DNA of 64,000 bases, taken from Pradoshia eiseniae (GTDB lineage Bacteria; Bacillota; Bacilli; Bacillales; Pradoshiaceae). The position numbers and the translations under genes are program-made. Shown piece by piece: positions 1 through 8,400 of the stretch (its first letter is position 1; each line of letters opens with the position of its first letter). The stretch spans positions 62,001 through 126,000 of the forward strand of contig NZ_PKOZ01000002.1 of NCBI RefSeq assembly GCF_002946355.1, in the 5' to 3' direction. The notes beneath the pieces were generated by a model. It had not been told where the DNA came from. It saw only the letters and a program-made list of their open reading frames with translations, and did no database searches.

Positions 1-47
1 AATACCAATCTTTATATGAACTTGCAGGAATGCTGAAGAATAGATAA
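1..47 (+). CDS. C-terminal end of an upstream gene (partial)
   Basis: Reading frame 3 is open from the window edge and encodes YQSLYELAGMLKNR before a TAA at 45-47. The other two forward frames stop earlier, and the next thing downstream on this strand is a terminator. I infer the tail of a gene whose body lies outside the window. No function can be assigned from 14 residues. Confidence 0.35.
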   Translation, partial: YQSLYELAGMLKNR

Positions 48-150
48 GTGAAAGGGACAAAGATATTTTATGAAGATAATAGATGATAATGGGAACCTTG
101 CTTTTCCTGCTAAGAAGGCATACTGAGTACTGATTATAGAGATATAAGGG

Positions 151-182
151 GAACGCTGCAATCGAATAGCAGTGTTTTTTTA
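151..182 (+). terminator. Rho-independent terminator
   Basis: AACGCTGC (152-159) pairs with GCAGTGTT (169-176) with one G-U, followed by a run of seven T. It would end transcription of the gene entering from the left edge. The 1-265 stretch holds nothing else I can support. Confidence 0.75.
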
Positions 183-265
183 TTGGCCAAGCACAGCTTT
201 AGTCATCTTGCCCTCGAAATAGTATAGTTGAAGGTAGAATGGTAGTTTTAAAGGAGGCTGTTAGA

Positions 266-991
266 ATGGGAAGACCATTAACGAATAAAATTGCCTTTAT
301 CACAGGCGGTGCAAGAGGAATTGGTAAGGCAACAGCGATTGCCTTAGCGAAAGAGGGAGTCCATATAGGCTTGCTCGCGCGTACAGAAGAGACCTTAAAG
401 GAAACAGCTGCTGAGATTGAACGTCTTGGCGTAAAAGCAGCCTATGCTGCTGCAGATGTTTCATCTGAAGAACAGGTTAATGAGGCGGTCGAAGCATTGA
501 CCAGCCAATTAGGAGCAGCAGACATTCTTATCAACAACGCCGGGATTGCTTCATTTGGCAAGGTGCTGGAGATGGATCCTGCGGAATGGAAGAAAATCAT
601 TGATACCAATTTGCTTGGCACTTACTATGTGACAAGAGCGGTGCTCCCGCAATTAATTGAGAAAAATGGTGGGGATATCATTAACATATCCTCCACAAGC
701 GGCTTAAACGGATCGGCTACCTCAAGTGCTTACAGCGCATCGAAGTTTGCCGTCATCGGTTTCACGGAATCTCTTGCTCAGGAGGTGCGCCGCAACAATA
801 TTCGTGTATCGGCTTTAACGCCAAGCACGGTTGCCACTGACCTTGCGCTTGATTTGGAATTAATGAAGGAAAACGATGATAATAAATACATTCAAGCAGA
901 GGACATTGCAGAATACATCGTCGGACAGCTGAAAATTAACCCGCGCATGTATGTGAAAACGGCAAGCTTCATTGCAACAAATCCTTTTTAA
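266..991 (+). CDS. SDR-family 3-ketoacyl-(ACP) reductase-like oxidoreductase
   Basis: A 241-residue short-chain dehydrogenase/reductase. The N-terminal Rossmann motif is GGARGIGKA (TGxxxGxG type), followed by the structural NNAG motif and a catalytic Ser, then YSASK (Tyr-x-x-x-Lys); together with the asparagine in DTNLLG this gives the full catalytic set. Arginine 47-48 after the second beta strand (LLARTEE) suggests NADP(H). I chose the ATG at 266 because AAAGGAGG lies seven to nine bases before it; an upstream ATG at 239 has no ribosome binding site. The protein looks like the FabG-like ketoreductases of Bacillus, but it is not next to fatty-acid synthesis genes, so its substrate is unknown. 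It is followed by its own hairpin and is probably monocistronic. Confidence 0.85.
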   Translation: MGRPLTNKIAFITGGARGIGKATAIALAKEGVHIGLLARTEETLKETAAEIERLGVKAAYAAADVSSEEQVNEAVEALTSQLGAADILINNAGIASFGKVLEMDPAEWKKIIDTNLLGTYYVTRAVLPQLIEKNGGDIINISSTSGLNGSATSSAYSASKFAVIGFTESLAQEVRRNNIRVSALTPSTVATDLALDLELMKENDDNKYIQAEDIAEYIVGQLKINPRMYVKTASFIATNPF

Positions 992-1003
992 TCTATGTGA
1001 ATC

Positions 1004-1040
1004 GAGCCAGCTGCAACCCCTGTAGCTGGCTCTAGCTTTA
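1004..1040 (+). terminator. Terminator hairpin after the SDR gene
   Basis: GAGCCAGCT (1004-1012) pairs perfectly with AGCTGGCTC (1024-1032). The T tract behind it is weak (TAGCTTTAT), so termination may be partial. Confidence 0.6.
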
Positions 1041-1211
1041 TCTTCTAAGAAGTTTATTTATTATAGTACTCCACTAAATATATTTTAGTATAGTAAAATT
1101 AGAGAAAAATAAGTATATTAGAATAATTGTACATAGCGTTTCCTATTAGTCTTTTTGTGAGGCGGAGAATTTTTTATCCATTAGTTCCGCAAGATAAGGA
1201 GAGATCAATAT

Positions 1212-2195
1212 ATGAGAGAAAACTTGAACTGGGCAGTATTAGGCACCGGGGTTGTTGCGAATGAAATGGCAGCATCCTTGAAAAAGGCGGGAAAGACCTT
1301 TTATGCGGTAGGTAACCGAACACATAGCAAGGCAATTGATTTTGCTGAAAAGCATGGCATCGGGAAGGTATATGATGATTTTCATGAGATGTTCCATGAT
1401 GAAAATGTCGACATTATCTATATTACGACTCCGCATAACACGCATATTGAATTTATGAGAGAGGCGCTTAAAAACGGCAAGCATCTATTGGTCGAGAAAT
1501 CGATTACGCTCAATAGTGACGAGCTTGATGAGGCGATTCGCATCGCGGATGAAAAACAAGTCGTCTTGGCTGAAGCGATGACCATCTTCCATATGCCAAT
1601 CTATAAGAAGTTAAAGGCATTGATTGATTCTGGGGCAATGGGTGAGCTGCGCATGATCCAGATGAATTTCGGAAGCTATAAGGAGTATGATATGGAGAAC
1701 CGCTTCTTTAACAAGAACCTGGCTGGCGGGGCCTTGCTTGACATTGGCGTTTATGCCATCTCATTCGCGCGTTGGTTCATGTCTGAGAAACCAAACCAGG
1801 TTGTGAGCCAAGTGAAGTATGCGCCAACTGGTGTCGATGAACAGGCAGGCATTCTCATGATGAATGAAAAGCAGGAAATGGTAACTATCGCTCTGACGCT
1901 TCATTCCAAGCAGCCTAAGCGCGGGATGATTTCCTGTGACAAAGGCTATATCGAACTCATGGAATATCCAAGAGGCCAAAAAGCGGTCATCACCTATACA
2001 GAAACAGGCGAGCAGGAAGTCATTGAAGAAGGACGAACAGAAGACGCCCTCTATTATGAAATGCTGGATATGGAAGCAGCCGTCAAGGGCAATAAAGAGG
2101 TGACCCATTTGAACCTTACGAAGGATGTCATGGATATCATGACCGAAATTCGGAGAGAGTGGGGTCTTATTTATCCAGAGGAAGAGGGAAAGTAG
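1212..2195 (+). CDS. Gfo/Idh/MocA family oxidoreductase
   Basis: A 327-residue NAD(P)-dependent oxidoreductase acting on sugars, sugar alcohols or related diols. The N-terminal Rossmann fold shows GTGVVANEM (about residues 11-19). HNTHIEF and the EKSIT segment (the family's EKP motif with Ser for Pro) sit where the nicotinamide site lies. The C-terminal half has the GGALLDIGVYAISFAR segment typical of the substrate domain. AAGGAGAG lies upstream of the ATG. Length is normal for the family. It is flanked by an SDR and the sucrose PTS EIIA gene on the opposite strand, so it forms its own unit ending in the terminator at 2213-2243. The substrate cannot be read from sequence. Confidence 0.85.
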   Translation: MRENLNWAVLGTGVVANEMAASLKKAGKTFYAVGNRTHSKAIDFAEKHGIGKVYDDFHEMFHDENVDIIYITTPHNTHIEFMREALKNGKHLLVEKSITLNSDELDEAIRIADEKQVVLAEAMTIFHMPIYKKLKALIDSGAMGELRMIQMNFGSYKEYDMENRFFNKNLAGGALLDIGVYAISFARWFMSEKPNQVVSQVKYAPTGVDEQAGILMMNEKQEMVTIALTLHSKQPKRGMISCDKGYIELMEYPRGQKAVITYTETGEQEVIEEGRTEDALYYEMLDMEAAVKGNKEVTHLNLTKDVMDIMTEIRREWGLIYPEEEGK

Positions 2196-2212
2196 GGCCG
2201 TGATGAATTTGT

Positions 2213-2243
2213 AGGCAGAGCATCTAGCTCTGCCTGATTTTTT
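2213..2243. terminator. Bidirectional terminator between convergent genes
   Basis: AGGCAGAG (2213-2220) pairs with CTCTGCCT (2228-2235), followed by GATTTTTTTT. It lies between the ends of the Gfo/Idh gene and the oppositely oriented EIIA gene. The T-rich side serves the forward gene best. Confidence 0.8.
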
Positions 2244-2708
2244 TTATCGGATAAAAATCTCCTGTCCTTCCACAACGACTTTTTCATTCTCGTTAAGATT
2301 CGTAAATATGACAGGAGTCAAGATAGAAGGCACCTTTTCTTTTATGGCATCAAAATCCACCTTCAACAGCTCTTGACCCTTCTTGATTTTTTGCCCGTCC
2401 ATGACAAGCGGTGTGAATCCTTCCCCGTTCAATTGGACAGTCTCAAGCCCGACATGAATCAAAATTTCTCTTCCTTGCTTGCTTTTTAAGCTGATTGCAT
2501 GCTTGGTCGGAAATATTGTGATGACCTCGCCATCAACAGGAGAGACAATGGTTCCATCTGCTGGGTCAATCGCAAATCCATCGCCCATCATCTTTTCGGC
2601 AAATACAGGGTCCGGGACAGCTTCGAGATGGACGATTTTCCCCTTTAACGGCACGAGCATAGAATCTTGATCATTTGGCTGCTTCTTTTTGAACAGGCCT
2701 TTGAACAT
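2244..2708 (-). CDS. PTS glucose-type EIIA component
   Basis: A 154-residue soluble phosphocarrier of the EIIA-Glc (Crr) family. The active-site region ILIHVGLETVQLNG contains the phosphorylated histidine, and the partner histidine lies upstream in KHAISL. It accepts phosphate from HPr and passes it to an EIIB domain. The EIIBC of this locus (4025-5428) has no EIIA domain of its own, and this gene carries the same operator as the scr genes in its promoter region, so I infer that it serves the sucrose permease. It is transcribed away from the repressor gene. The N-terminal tail FKGLFKKKQ is typical of stand-alone versions. Confidence 0.88.
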   Translation of the reverse strand: MFKGLFKKKQPNDQDSMLVPLKGKIVHLEAVPDPVFAEKMMGDGFAIDPADGTIVSPVDGEVITIFPTKHAISLKSKQGREILIHVGLETVQLNGEGFTPLVMDGQKIKKGQELLKVDFDAIKEKVPSILTPVIFTNLNENEKVVVEGQEIFIR

Positions 2709-2739
2709 AGTAGATTACCACCTTTATATGTGTAATTAA

Positions 2740-2751
2740 GGAATCGATTCC
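2740..2751. promoter_or_regulatory. LacI-type operator upstream of the EIIA gene
   Basis: GGAATCGATTCC is a perfect 12-bp palindrome with the central CG step of LacI/GalR-family operators. The same core occurs at 3947-3958 in front of scrA. It lies 32 bp from the EIIA start on the minus strand, so a bound repressor would block that gene and possibly its own gene at 2904. Confidence 0.75.
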
Positions 2752-2903
2752 ATTATGTTGTGTTTGTTATGTTGCGTTGGTTGTAATTGTAAATCAATTT
2801 TACGCATTTACCAAATGATTAGGCTGTGAAGGATTGAGTAAGTGTATGTCTTTTTAGGTGATTTGTGTAAAATGGTAATAGATTAGAGGGAGGATAATGT
2901 TTC

Positions 2904-3893
2904 ATGTTAACAATAAAGGAAATAGCTCAGAGGGCAAATGTTTCGAGGACGACGGTATCACGTGTCTTGAATAATTCAGGATATGTTAGCGAAAAGTCCA
3001 GAAGCGCGGTCTTGAAGGTTATCGAAGAGACCGGTTATGTCCCAAGCCAGCATGCTCAATCTTTGCGGACGAAGAAGACGAAGGTCATTGGGGTCATCCT
3101 GCCAAAGATCAGCACGGAAACCTCCAGCCGGCTTGTAAAGGGAATAGATGAGATATTGAGTGAAGCTGGTTATCAGATTCTTCTAGCGAATACGAATCTG
3201 GCTCCGGAAAAAGAGATTGAGAATCTGCGGCTGTTGAAGAGCCGTCATGTTGATGGAATTATTCTATCGGCAACGAATACAGAGAAGGAGCTCATGGAGG
3301 AGATTCGTGAGCTGGCTATCCCGTTTGTCGCGGTAGGGCAGAATATGCCAGGCTTTTCACATGTCGTATTTGATGATTACCAGGCAGCCAAGGATGCTGT
3401 CCAAGCACTTATCAAGAGGGCGCATAAGGAGATTGCCTTCATTGGAGTCGGCGAGTCAGACCCGGCCGTCGGAGTGCTGCGAAAGAAGGGGTACCTGGAT
3501 GCAATGAAAGAGAATGGTTTGTCAGTTGCTGCCAGCTGGGTCAGAACGGGAATCTTTGACCTGGAGTCTGGGAGAACATGCATGAAAGAGATTATGGAAT
3601 CATCTGAGCAGAGGCCGACCGCCGTTGTTGCTGTAACGGACAGATTAGCCATTGGTGCTATGCAGTATTTAAAGGAAATAGGATTGGACATACCTGGTGA
3701 TTTGGCTGTTGTGGGTATGGGGGCTTCAGAATTGTCTAAGTTCATTACCCCTTCCTTATCAACGATTGACTTTATGATTGAAGAGGCGGGAAAAGAAGCG
3801 GCAGGCATCATATTGATAATGATAGATAAAGATGTAAGCAATTCCATAAAAAGGGAGGTTGAGCATAGATTTTTACAAAGAGACAGTATATAA
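2904..3893 (+). CDS. scrR: LacI-family transcriptional repressor of the sucrose locus
   Basis: A 329-residue LacI/GalR repressor. Residues 1-25 form the helix-turn-helix (TIKEIAQRANVSRTTVSRVLN) and about 26-55 the hinge (YVSEKSRSAVLKVIEETGYVP). Residues 60-325 form the periplasmic-binding-like effector domain, which includes VIGVILP, VDGIILSATN and the VVGMG segment. GGGAGG is ten bases before the ATG. It lies between the EIIA gene and the scrA-scrB pair, and identical operators lie in both flanking regions, so it very probably represses all of them. The inducer is probably sucrose-6-phosphate or fructose, by analogy with ScrR proteins. The assignment to sucrose comes from the neighbours, not from the regulator itself. 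Confidence 0.85.
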   Translation: MLTIKEIAQRANVSRTTVSRVLNNSGYVSEKSRSAVLKVIEETGYVPSQHAQSLRTKKTKVIGVILPKISTETSSRLVKGIDEILSEAGYQILLANTNLAPEKEIENLRLLKSRHVDGIILSATNTEKELMEEIRELAIPFVAVGQNMPGFSHVVFDDYQAAKDAVQALIKRAHKEIAFIGVGESDPAVGVLRKKGYLDAMKENGLSVAASWVRTGIFDLESGRTCMKEIMESSEQRPTAVVAVTDRLAIGAMQYLKEIGLDIPGDLAVVGMGASELSKFITPSLSTIDFMIEEAGKEAAGIILIMIDKDVSNSIKREVEHRFLQRDSI

Positions 3894-3899
3894 TAATTG

Positions 3900-3913
3900 T
3901 GTAATCGATTTCA
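3900..3913. promoter_or_regulatory. Imperfect LacI-type operator before scrA
   Basis: TGTAATCGATTTCA resembles the perfect operator 40 bp downstream, sharing the AATCGATT core. Two operators on one promoter region would allow looping or cooperative binding by a tetrameric repressor; that is inference. Confidence 0.5.
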
Positions 3914-3942
3914 TAAATTGGTTACACTTTTATTTTTCTTAA

Positions 3943-3960
3943 TGTGGAATCGATTCCACA
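3943..3960. promoter_or_regulatory. Main ScrR operator before scrA
   Basis: TGTGGAATCGATTCCACA is a perfect 18-bp palindrome located 65 bp before the scrA start. Its core equals the operator at 2740-2751. An A/T-rich stretch at 3975-3984 (TTATATTATC) just downstream may hold the -10 region. Confidence 0.82.
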
Positions 3961-4024
3961 AACCATTGCTGAAATTATATTATCTAAAAAAGGTACGAAT
4001 AAAAATTCAAAGGGGTGAATGGCA

Positions 4025-5428
4025 ATGTCAGAGAATCGCAGAATAGCAGAGGAAGTGATTGAGGCCGTCGGAGGAAGGGAGAATATTTCTTCTGTGGCCC
4101 ATTGTGCAACCAGGCTCCGCATCATGGTGAACGATAAGGAACTGATTGACCAGAAAAAGGTTGAAGACATTCAGAAGGTCAAGGGAGCGTTCTTTAACTC
4201 AGGCCAATACCAGATTATATTCGGTACTGGTACGGTCAACAGGGTATATGAAGAAGTTGCTGGCCTTGGCCTTGCTACGATGAATGCCTCTGACCAGAAG
4301 AAGGAAGCGGCCAAAAGCGGCACGCGTTTTCAAAGGGCTATCAGAACATTTGGGGATGTATTTGTTCCAATCATTCCGGTGCTTGTTGCCACGGGACTGT
4401 TCATGGGTCTCCGCGGTCTCCTGATGCAGGAGCAAATACTTGGACTGTTTGGATTGACGCCCGATGATGTATCTGCAAACCTCCTTCTTTTCACGGAAGT
4501 ACTGACAGACACTGCCTTTATATTCTTGCCTGCACTCATAGCCTGGTCAACGTTCCGGGTGTTTGGCGGAAGTCCGATCATCGGTTTGGTGCTTGGACTG
4601 ATGCTTGTTTCACCGTCCCTGCCGAATGCTTGGTCTGTTGCGGGCGGAGACGTGACCCCAATTGAATTCTTTGGCTTCATTCCGGTTGTCGGTTATCAAG
4701 CATCCGTGTTGCCAGCCTTCATTGCCGGAATCATTGGGGCAAAACTAGAGAGATGGATCAGAAAGCGCGTGCCAGAGTCACTAGATTTGATTTTGACGCC
4801 ATTTTTGACGCTGCTTGTGATGATTATCTTAGCCTTGCTAGTGATTGGGCCAATTTTTCATATAGTTGAAAATGGAATCCTGTCTGTGGCAAAAACTGTT
4901 TTATCATGGCCATTTGGGATTAGCGGATTGATTATTGGGGGTTTAAATCAAATTATTGTCATCACAGGTGTACACCATGTCTTCAATATGCTTGAGATTC
5001 AGCTGCTCGCTGAATTCCAGAGTAATCCGTATAATGCGATTGTTACTTGTTCAACTGCCGCTCAGGGAGGCGCCGCATTAGCGGTTGCCATGAAGACGAA
5101 ATCAGCGAAGCTGAAAGCGCTTGGTTTCCCGTCAGCCCTATCCGCATTCCTTGGGATCACGGAGCCGGCCTTATTTGGGGTCAATCTGAGATATGGCAAG
5201 CCTTTCATCATGGGTCTTATTGGCGGAGCTGTCGGGGGATTCCTGGCCTCGCTTTTCCAATTGGAGGCAACAGGTATGTCTGTCACGGTTATTCCAGGAA
5301 CTCTGCTCTACTTAAACGGTCAGCTTCTAGCTTATATCCTTGTAAATGTGGTTGCGGTTGCGGTGGCATTTGCGCTCACCTGGATGTTTGGTTATTCCGA
5401 TAAGATGAAGAATGAAATTGAACAATAA
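4025..5428 (+). CDS. scrA: PTS sucrose-type EIIBC permease
   Basis: A 467-residue membrane permease that imports and phosphorylates a disaccharide. Residues 1-85 are the EIIB domain, with the phosphocysteine in the segment AHCATRLR. From about residue 105 the EIIC domain has roughly ten hydrophobic segments and the family motif GITEPALFGV near residue 380. There is no EIIA domain. Start at 4025: AGGGG lies nine bases before it, while the ATG six bases upstream sits on top of that site. The next gene is a GH32 hydrolase, so sucrose is the best substrate guess. Control is by the two operators upstream; the hairpin after the gene may reduce transcription into scrB. Confidence 0.88.
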   Translation: MSENRRIAEEVIEAVGGRENISSVAHCATRLRIMVNDKELIDQKKVEDIQKVKGAFFNSGQYQIIFGTGTVNRVYEEVAGLGLATMNASDQKKEAAKSGTRFQRAIRTFGDVFVPIIPVLVATGLFMGLRGLLMQEQILGLFGLTPDDVSANLLLFTEVLTDTAFIFLPALIAWSTFRVFGGSPIIGLVLGLMLVSPSLPNAWSVAGGDVTPIEFFGFIPVVGYQASVLPAFIAGIIGAKLERWIRKRVPESLDLILTPFLTLLVMIILALLVIGPIFHIVENGILSVAKTVLSWPFGISGLIIGGLNQIIVITGVHHVFNMLEIQLLAEFQSNPYNAIVTCSTAAQGGAALAVAMKTKSAKLKALGFPSALSAFLGITEPALFGVNLRYGKPFIMGLIGGAVGGFLASLFQLEATGMSVTVIPGTLLYLNGQLLAYILVNVVAVAVAFALTWMFGYSDKMKNEIEQ

Positions 5429-5438
5429 TGATATCAAG

Positions 5439-5471
5439 AAGGCAGGCGATGGTCGTCTTGCCTTTTCTTTT
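5439..5471 (+). terminator. Intercistronic hairpin between scrA and scrB
   Basis: AAGGCA plus GGCGA (5439-5449) pair with TCGTC plus TGCCTT (5453-5464), followed by TTCTTTT. It looks like a leaky terminator or a processing stem between the two cotranscribed genes. Confidence 0.55.
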
Positions 5472-5498
5472 AAAAATTGAGGTAAGGATGGGTTTGCC

Positions 5499-6965
5499 AT
5501 GTCAGAAAATGATCAGCTGCTGAGGCTTTGGGCAAATGAGGAAGTAATGAAATTTCGTGAAATGGTGCAGCAGGATCCTTATCGGCTGCACTACCATCTC
5601 ATGCCGCCGGTCGGGCTATTAAACGACCCAAATGGATTGATTCAATTCAGGGGAGTCTATCATGTCTTTTATCAATGGAATCCATTTGAAACAGCCCATG
5701 GCGCGAAATTCTGGGGTCATTATACTTCAAAGGACTTGATTCATTGGAGGGAGGAGCCAATCGCTCTTGCCCCGAGTGAGTGGTATGACAGGAATGGCTG
5801 CTATTCTGGAAGTGCGGTTGAATGGGAGGGCAAATTGCATCTATTTTATACCGGGAATGTAAAGCAGCCAGATGGGACGCGGGAGACCTATCAATGTCTG
5901 GCCGTATCAGAGGATGGCGTACACTTTGAGAAGATCGGGCCTATTTTATACCTTCCGGAAGGCTATACAGCCCATTTTCGTGATCCGAAGGTATGGAGGC
6001 AAGGGGATGGATGGTTTATGATTTTGGGTGCCCAAACTCTCAAGGAACAAGGAGCTGCTGTCCTCTTTTATTCTAAGGATTTATATGAATGGGAAGAGGT
6101 GGGGCGGATAGCCGGAAGCGGTCTGAATGGATTAGGCGATTTCGGCTATATGTGGGAATGCCCCGATCTAATTCGCCTGAACGGAAAGGATATTCTGCTT
6201 GTTTCGCCGCAAGGGTTAGATGTGGCCGGTCATGAATACCATAATCTATTCCAATCCGGGTATTTCTCTGGAGCGTTTGATGCACAAAAATTAACCTTTG
6301 ACCATGGGCCATTTACGGAGCTGGATCGCGGCTTTGACTTTTACGCCCCGCAAACCTTTGTTGATGAAAGTGGGCGAACTATCCTCTTTGGATGGATGGG
6401 AATCACGGATGAAGCCGAACAGCATCACCCGACAATCTCTAACCATTGGGTCCATGCCCTGACCATGCCAAGAGAGCTCAGATACGTGAATGGACAAATC
6501 TATCAAAGTCCTTTGCAAGAAATGAAGATGCTGCGAAAAGGAAAAGTAGAGACTAGGTTATCCATTGATGGAGCAGAGGAGTTATACCCTCAGATTGCCG
6601 GAAAATCAATCGAGCTCCTTATCGAGCTCGTGGAAACGAGAGGCGGGGTATTTGAGATCAACTTCCGAAACAGTGCAAAGCTTATCTATGATGAGGCTCG
6701 CGATGAGGTCAGCTTAATAAGAGAAAATGTTAAGACCGGGAAGCTGGAAACAAGAACTAGTAAGGTCTCGTCTCTTTCTGCGATTCATGTGTTCCTTGAC
6801 CATTCTTCCATGGAAATCTTCCTGGATGGAGGCAAGGAGGTATTCACGGCACGATATTTTCCGAACGTTGAGGATGAGAGCATTGTTTTTGCCGGTCATG
6901 CGGTTTTGGACGTAAAGAAATGGGATCTGCAGGGGTTTGAGGTTAAAGAGCAAGAGGCTAAGTAG
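5499..6965 (+). CDS. scrB: Sucrose-6-phosphate hydrolase (GH32)
   Basis: A 488-residue GH32 beta-fructosidase without signal peptide, so it acts in the cytoplasm on sucrose-6-phosphate delivered by ScrA, giving glucose-6-phosphate and fructose. The nucleophile motif is LLNDPNG (about residue 42), the transition-state Asp is in FRDPKV and the acid/base Glu in WECPDL. The N-terminal five-bladed propeller is followed from about residue 335 by the beta-sandwich domain. There is no fructokinase gene nearby; the ROK kinase at 18280 belongs to another operon, so fructose must be phosphorylated by an enzyme encoded elsewhere. Confidence 0.92.
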   Translation: MSENDQLLRLWANEEVMKFREMVQQDPYRLHYHLMPPVGLLNDPNGLIQFRGVYHVFYQWNPFETAHGAKFWGHYTSKDLIHWREEPIALAPSEWYDRNGCYSGSAVEWEGKLHLFYTGNVKQPDGTRETYQCLAVSEDGVHFEKIGPILYLPEGYTAHFRDPKVWRQGDGWFMILGAQTLKEQGAAVLFYSKDLYEWEEVGRIAGSGLNGLGDFGYMWECPDLIRLNGKDILLVSPQGLDVAGHEYHNLFQSGYFSGAFDAQKLTFDHGPFTELDRGFDFYAPQTFVDESGRTILFGWMGITDEAEQHHPTISNHWVHALTMPRELRYVNGQIYQSPLQEMKMLRKGKVETRLSIDGAEELYPQIAGKSIELLIELVETRGGVFEINFRNSAKLIYDEARDEVSLIRENVKTGKLETRTSKVSSLSAIHVFLDHSSMEIFLDGGKEVFTARYFPNVEDESIVFAGHAVLDVKKWDLQGFEVKEQEAK

Positions 6966-6991
6966 AGATATATCAGATGTTGAAGATGAAA

Positions 6992-7024
6992 AAGCAGAAC
7001 CGCAGCAAGCGGCTCTGCTTTTTT
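6992..7024 (+). terminator. Terminator of the scr operon
   Basis: AAGCAGAACCGC (6992-7003) and GCGGCTCTGCTT (7009-7020) form a 12-bp stem with one mismatch, followed by six T. Confidence 0.85.
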
Positions 7025-7052
7025 CAGTTGAGCTCTGAAACTAATGGTGTCT

Positions 7053-7430
7053 TTAAACAGATACCTCGCTTACTAAGGCCATCGTATTCCCTTCTGAATC
7101 GGTGAAAAAAGCCATCCATGTCTCTATGTTGTCCATTCTCGTCACTACATGGGGCTCCCCTGAAAAGGCCGCACCTTTTGCCAAAAGCTCCTTGCAGACA
7201 GCTTGAATATCCTCTACTTGGTAATAAAGGACAGAGCTTGTGTGGGCAAATTCCTCCTTCTCAGGTAACGATAGCATGATTCGCAGGCCATTAAGATCAT
7301 AAAAGGCCATTCTGTCCGTCTGGAATAGGAGGGGGAGATTAAGTATGTCGCTGTAGAAGGTAATTGCGCGGTCAAGGTCTTTCACCGGGATGCCTATTTG
7401 ACCGACTTGCTGGAGTAATTGGGCTGCCAT
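7053..7430 (-). CDS. VOC (glyoxalase/bleomycin-resistance fold) protein
   Basis: A 125-residue single-domain vicinal-oxygen-chelate protein. It starts QVGQIGIPVKDLDRAITFYSD, the usual first beta-alpha-beta unit, and contains the second repeat with MDNIETWMAFFTDSEGNTMALVSE. The candidate metal ligands are hard to assign: the first ligand position holds Gln or Gly in place of His, but Glu occurs in the last strand. AAGGAG precedes the ATG. It could be a dioxygenase, isomerase or resistance protein; the family does not allow a substrate call. It appears monocistronic. Confidence 0.8.
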   Translation of the reverse strand: MAAQLLQQVGQIGIPVKDLDRAITFYSDILNLPLLFQTDRMAFYDLNGLRIMLSLPEKEEFAHTSSVLYYQVEDIQAVCKELLAKGAAFSGEPHVVTRMDNIETWMAFFTDSEGNTMALVSEVSV

Positions 7431-7534
7431 TAATAATCGCTCCTTCTTAATTAAGATCTAGGTATGTAAAATATTGGGTAATTTTATTGTGAGGTGTTAT
7501 ATAGGGTGTGTCAAGTCAGCGTAAGTTTATGGCC

Positions 7535-7583
7535 TAAAAAAGGCGGCTAGCTTATTCACTTAGGATTAAGCTGGCAGCCTTTT
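7535..7583 (-). terminator. Terminator of the ctaG unit
   Basis: A long imperfect stem: AAGGCGGCTAGCTTA near 7539-7553 pairs with TTAAGCTGGCAGCCTT near 7565-7580, with A runs on the left that read as T on the minus strand. It lies just beyond the end of ctaG. Confidence 0.75.
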
Positions 7584-7601
7584 GCTAGTGTTCCTCGTCA
7601 C

Positions 7602-8399
7602 TCATGCATGTGTGCTTGGAGTATAGGCAGCCCGTGGCTTCGTTGCCTTGTACCATTGCCAGCAAAGAATGAAGATGATAGCTGCATCGACAAGATCACC
7701 GCCATAATACATCAGCATAGCACCCGTCTGTGCCTCGTCTGTCGGAACGCTAACTGGAGGATGTGCATACAAGTATTTAGCTAAAATACTATGCCAAGCT
7801 AGTGAAAGAATAAGAACAATTGCTCTATTAAGATAGGAATTCCGGTGATGAATCGGGTCAATATAAATAAGGGAGACCGTAAATAAATAGCCTGCCAGAA
7901 AAATATGCACATGTACGAGCACGTGAAGCCACATGAACTCATGCATGAGAGAATAGAGGCTTGTCGTATAAAGCAGCCATAGGCCACCAATATTGAGGAT
8001 GGCAGCCGTAATCGGGTTGGTGATCCATCCAATCGGACGACTTTTAAGCAGCTTTGTTATCCGTCGTGCCTTACTTATATCCAAAGTGCGGAGCATCAAG
8101 GTCATGGGAGCCGCCAAGACGATCAATAAGGGGGCTAGCATGCCTAAGAAGAGATGGGCTGCCATATGAGCGCGAAAATCCATAAGTGCTCTCTCAGCAA
8201 GCGGCCCTGCGACAGATATGACGGCAAGGGTGGTCCCGATGCACAGGAATACAGTACGATGTATCGGCCATGGCTTATGTGTTTGATTCGTTTTGACGAT
8301 AGCTGCCATATATAAGACGAGCAATAGGATAAAAGGGAGGCCTAACAGCACCTGAGGCAGGATAGCCAAATCTTCGAGGTGATGTCCATGATGTACCAT
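7602..8399 (-). CDS. ctaG: Cytochrome c oxidase assembly factor CtaG
   Basis: A 265-residue polytopic membrane protein of the CtaG/caa3 assembly family. About seven hydrophobic segments are visible, with conserved histidines in RAHMAAHLFLGM, HEFMWLHVLVHVH and IDPIHHRN, the likely copper-handling positions in this family. In Bacillus this protein is needed for assembly of caa3 oxidase. The usual cta structural genes are not in the window, so the gene is detached from them here. It starts one base after the upstream DUF2243 gene ends, with GGGAGG inside that gene, so the two are translationally linked. Confidence 0.88.
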   Translation of the reverse strand: MVHHGHHLEDLAILPQVLLGLPFILLLVLYMAAIVKTNQTHKPWPIHRTVFLCIGTTLAVISVAGPLAERALMDFRAHMAAHLFLGMLAPLLIVLAAPMTLMLRTLDISKARRITKLLKSRPIGWITNPITAAILNIGGLWLLYTTSLYSLMHEFMWLHVLVHVHIFLAGYLFTVSLIYIDPIHHRNSYLNRAIVLILSLAWHSILAKYLYAHPPVSVPTDEAQTGAMLMYYGGDLVDAAIIFILCWQWYKATKPRAAYTPSTHA

Positions 8400-8400
8400 A

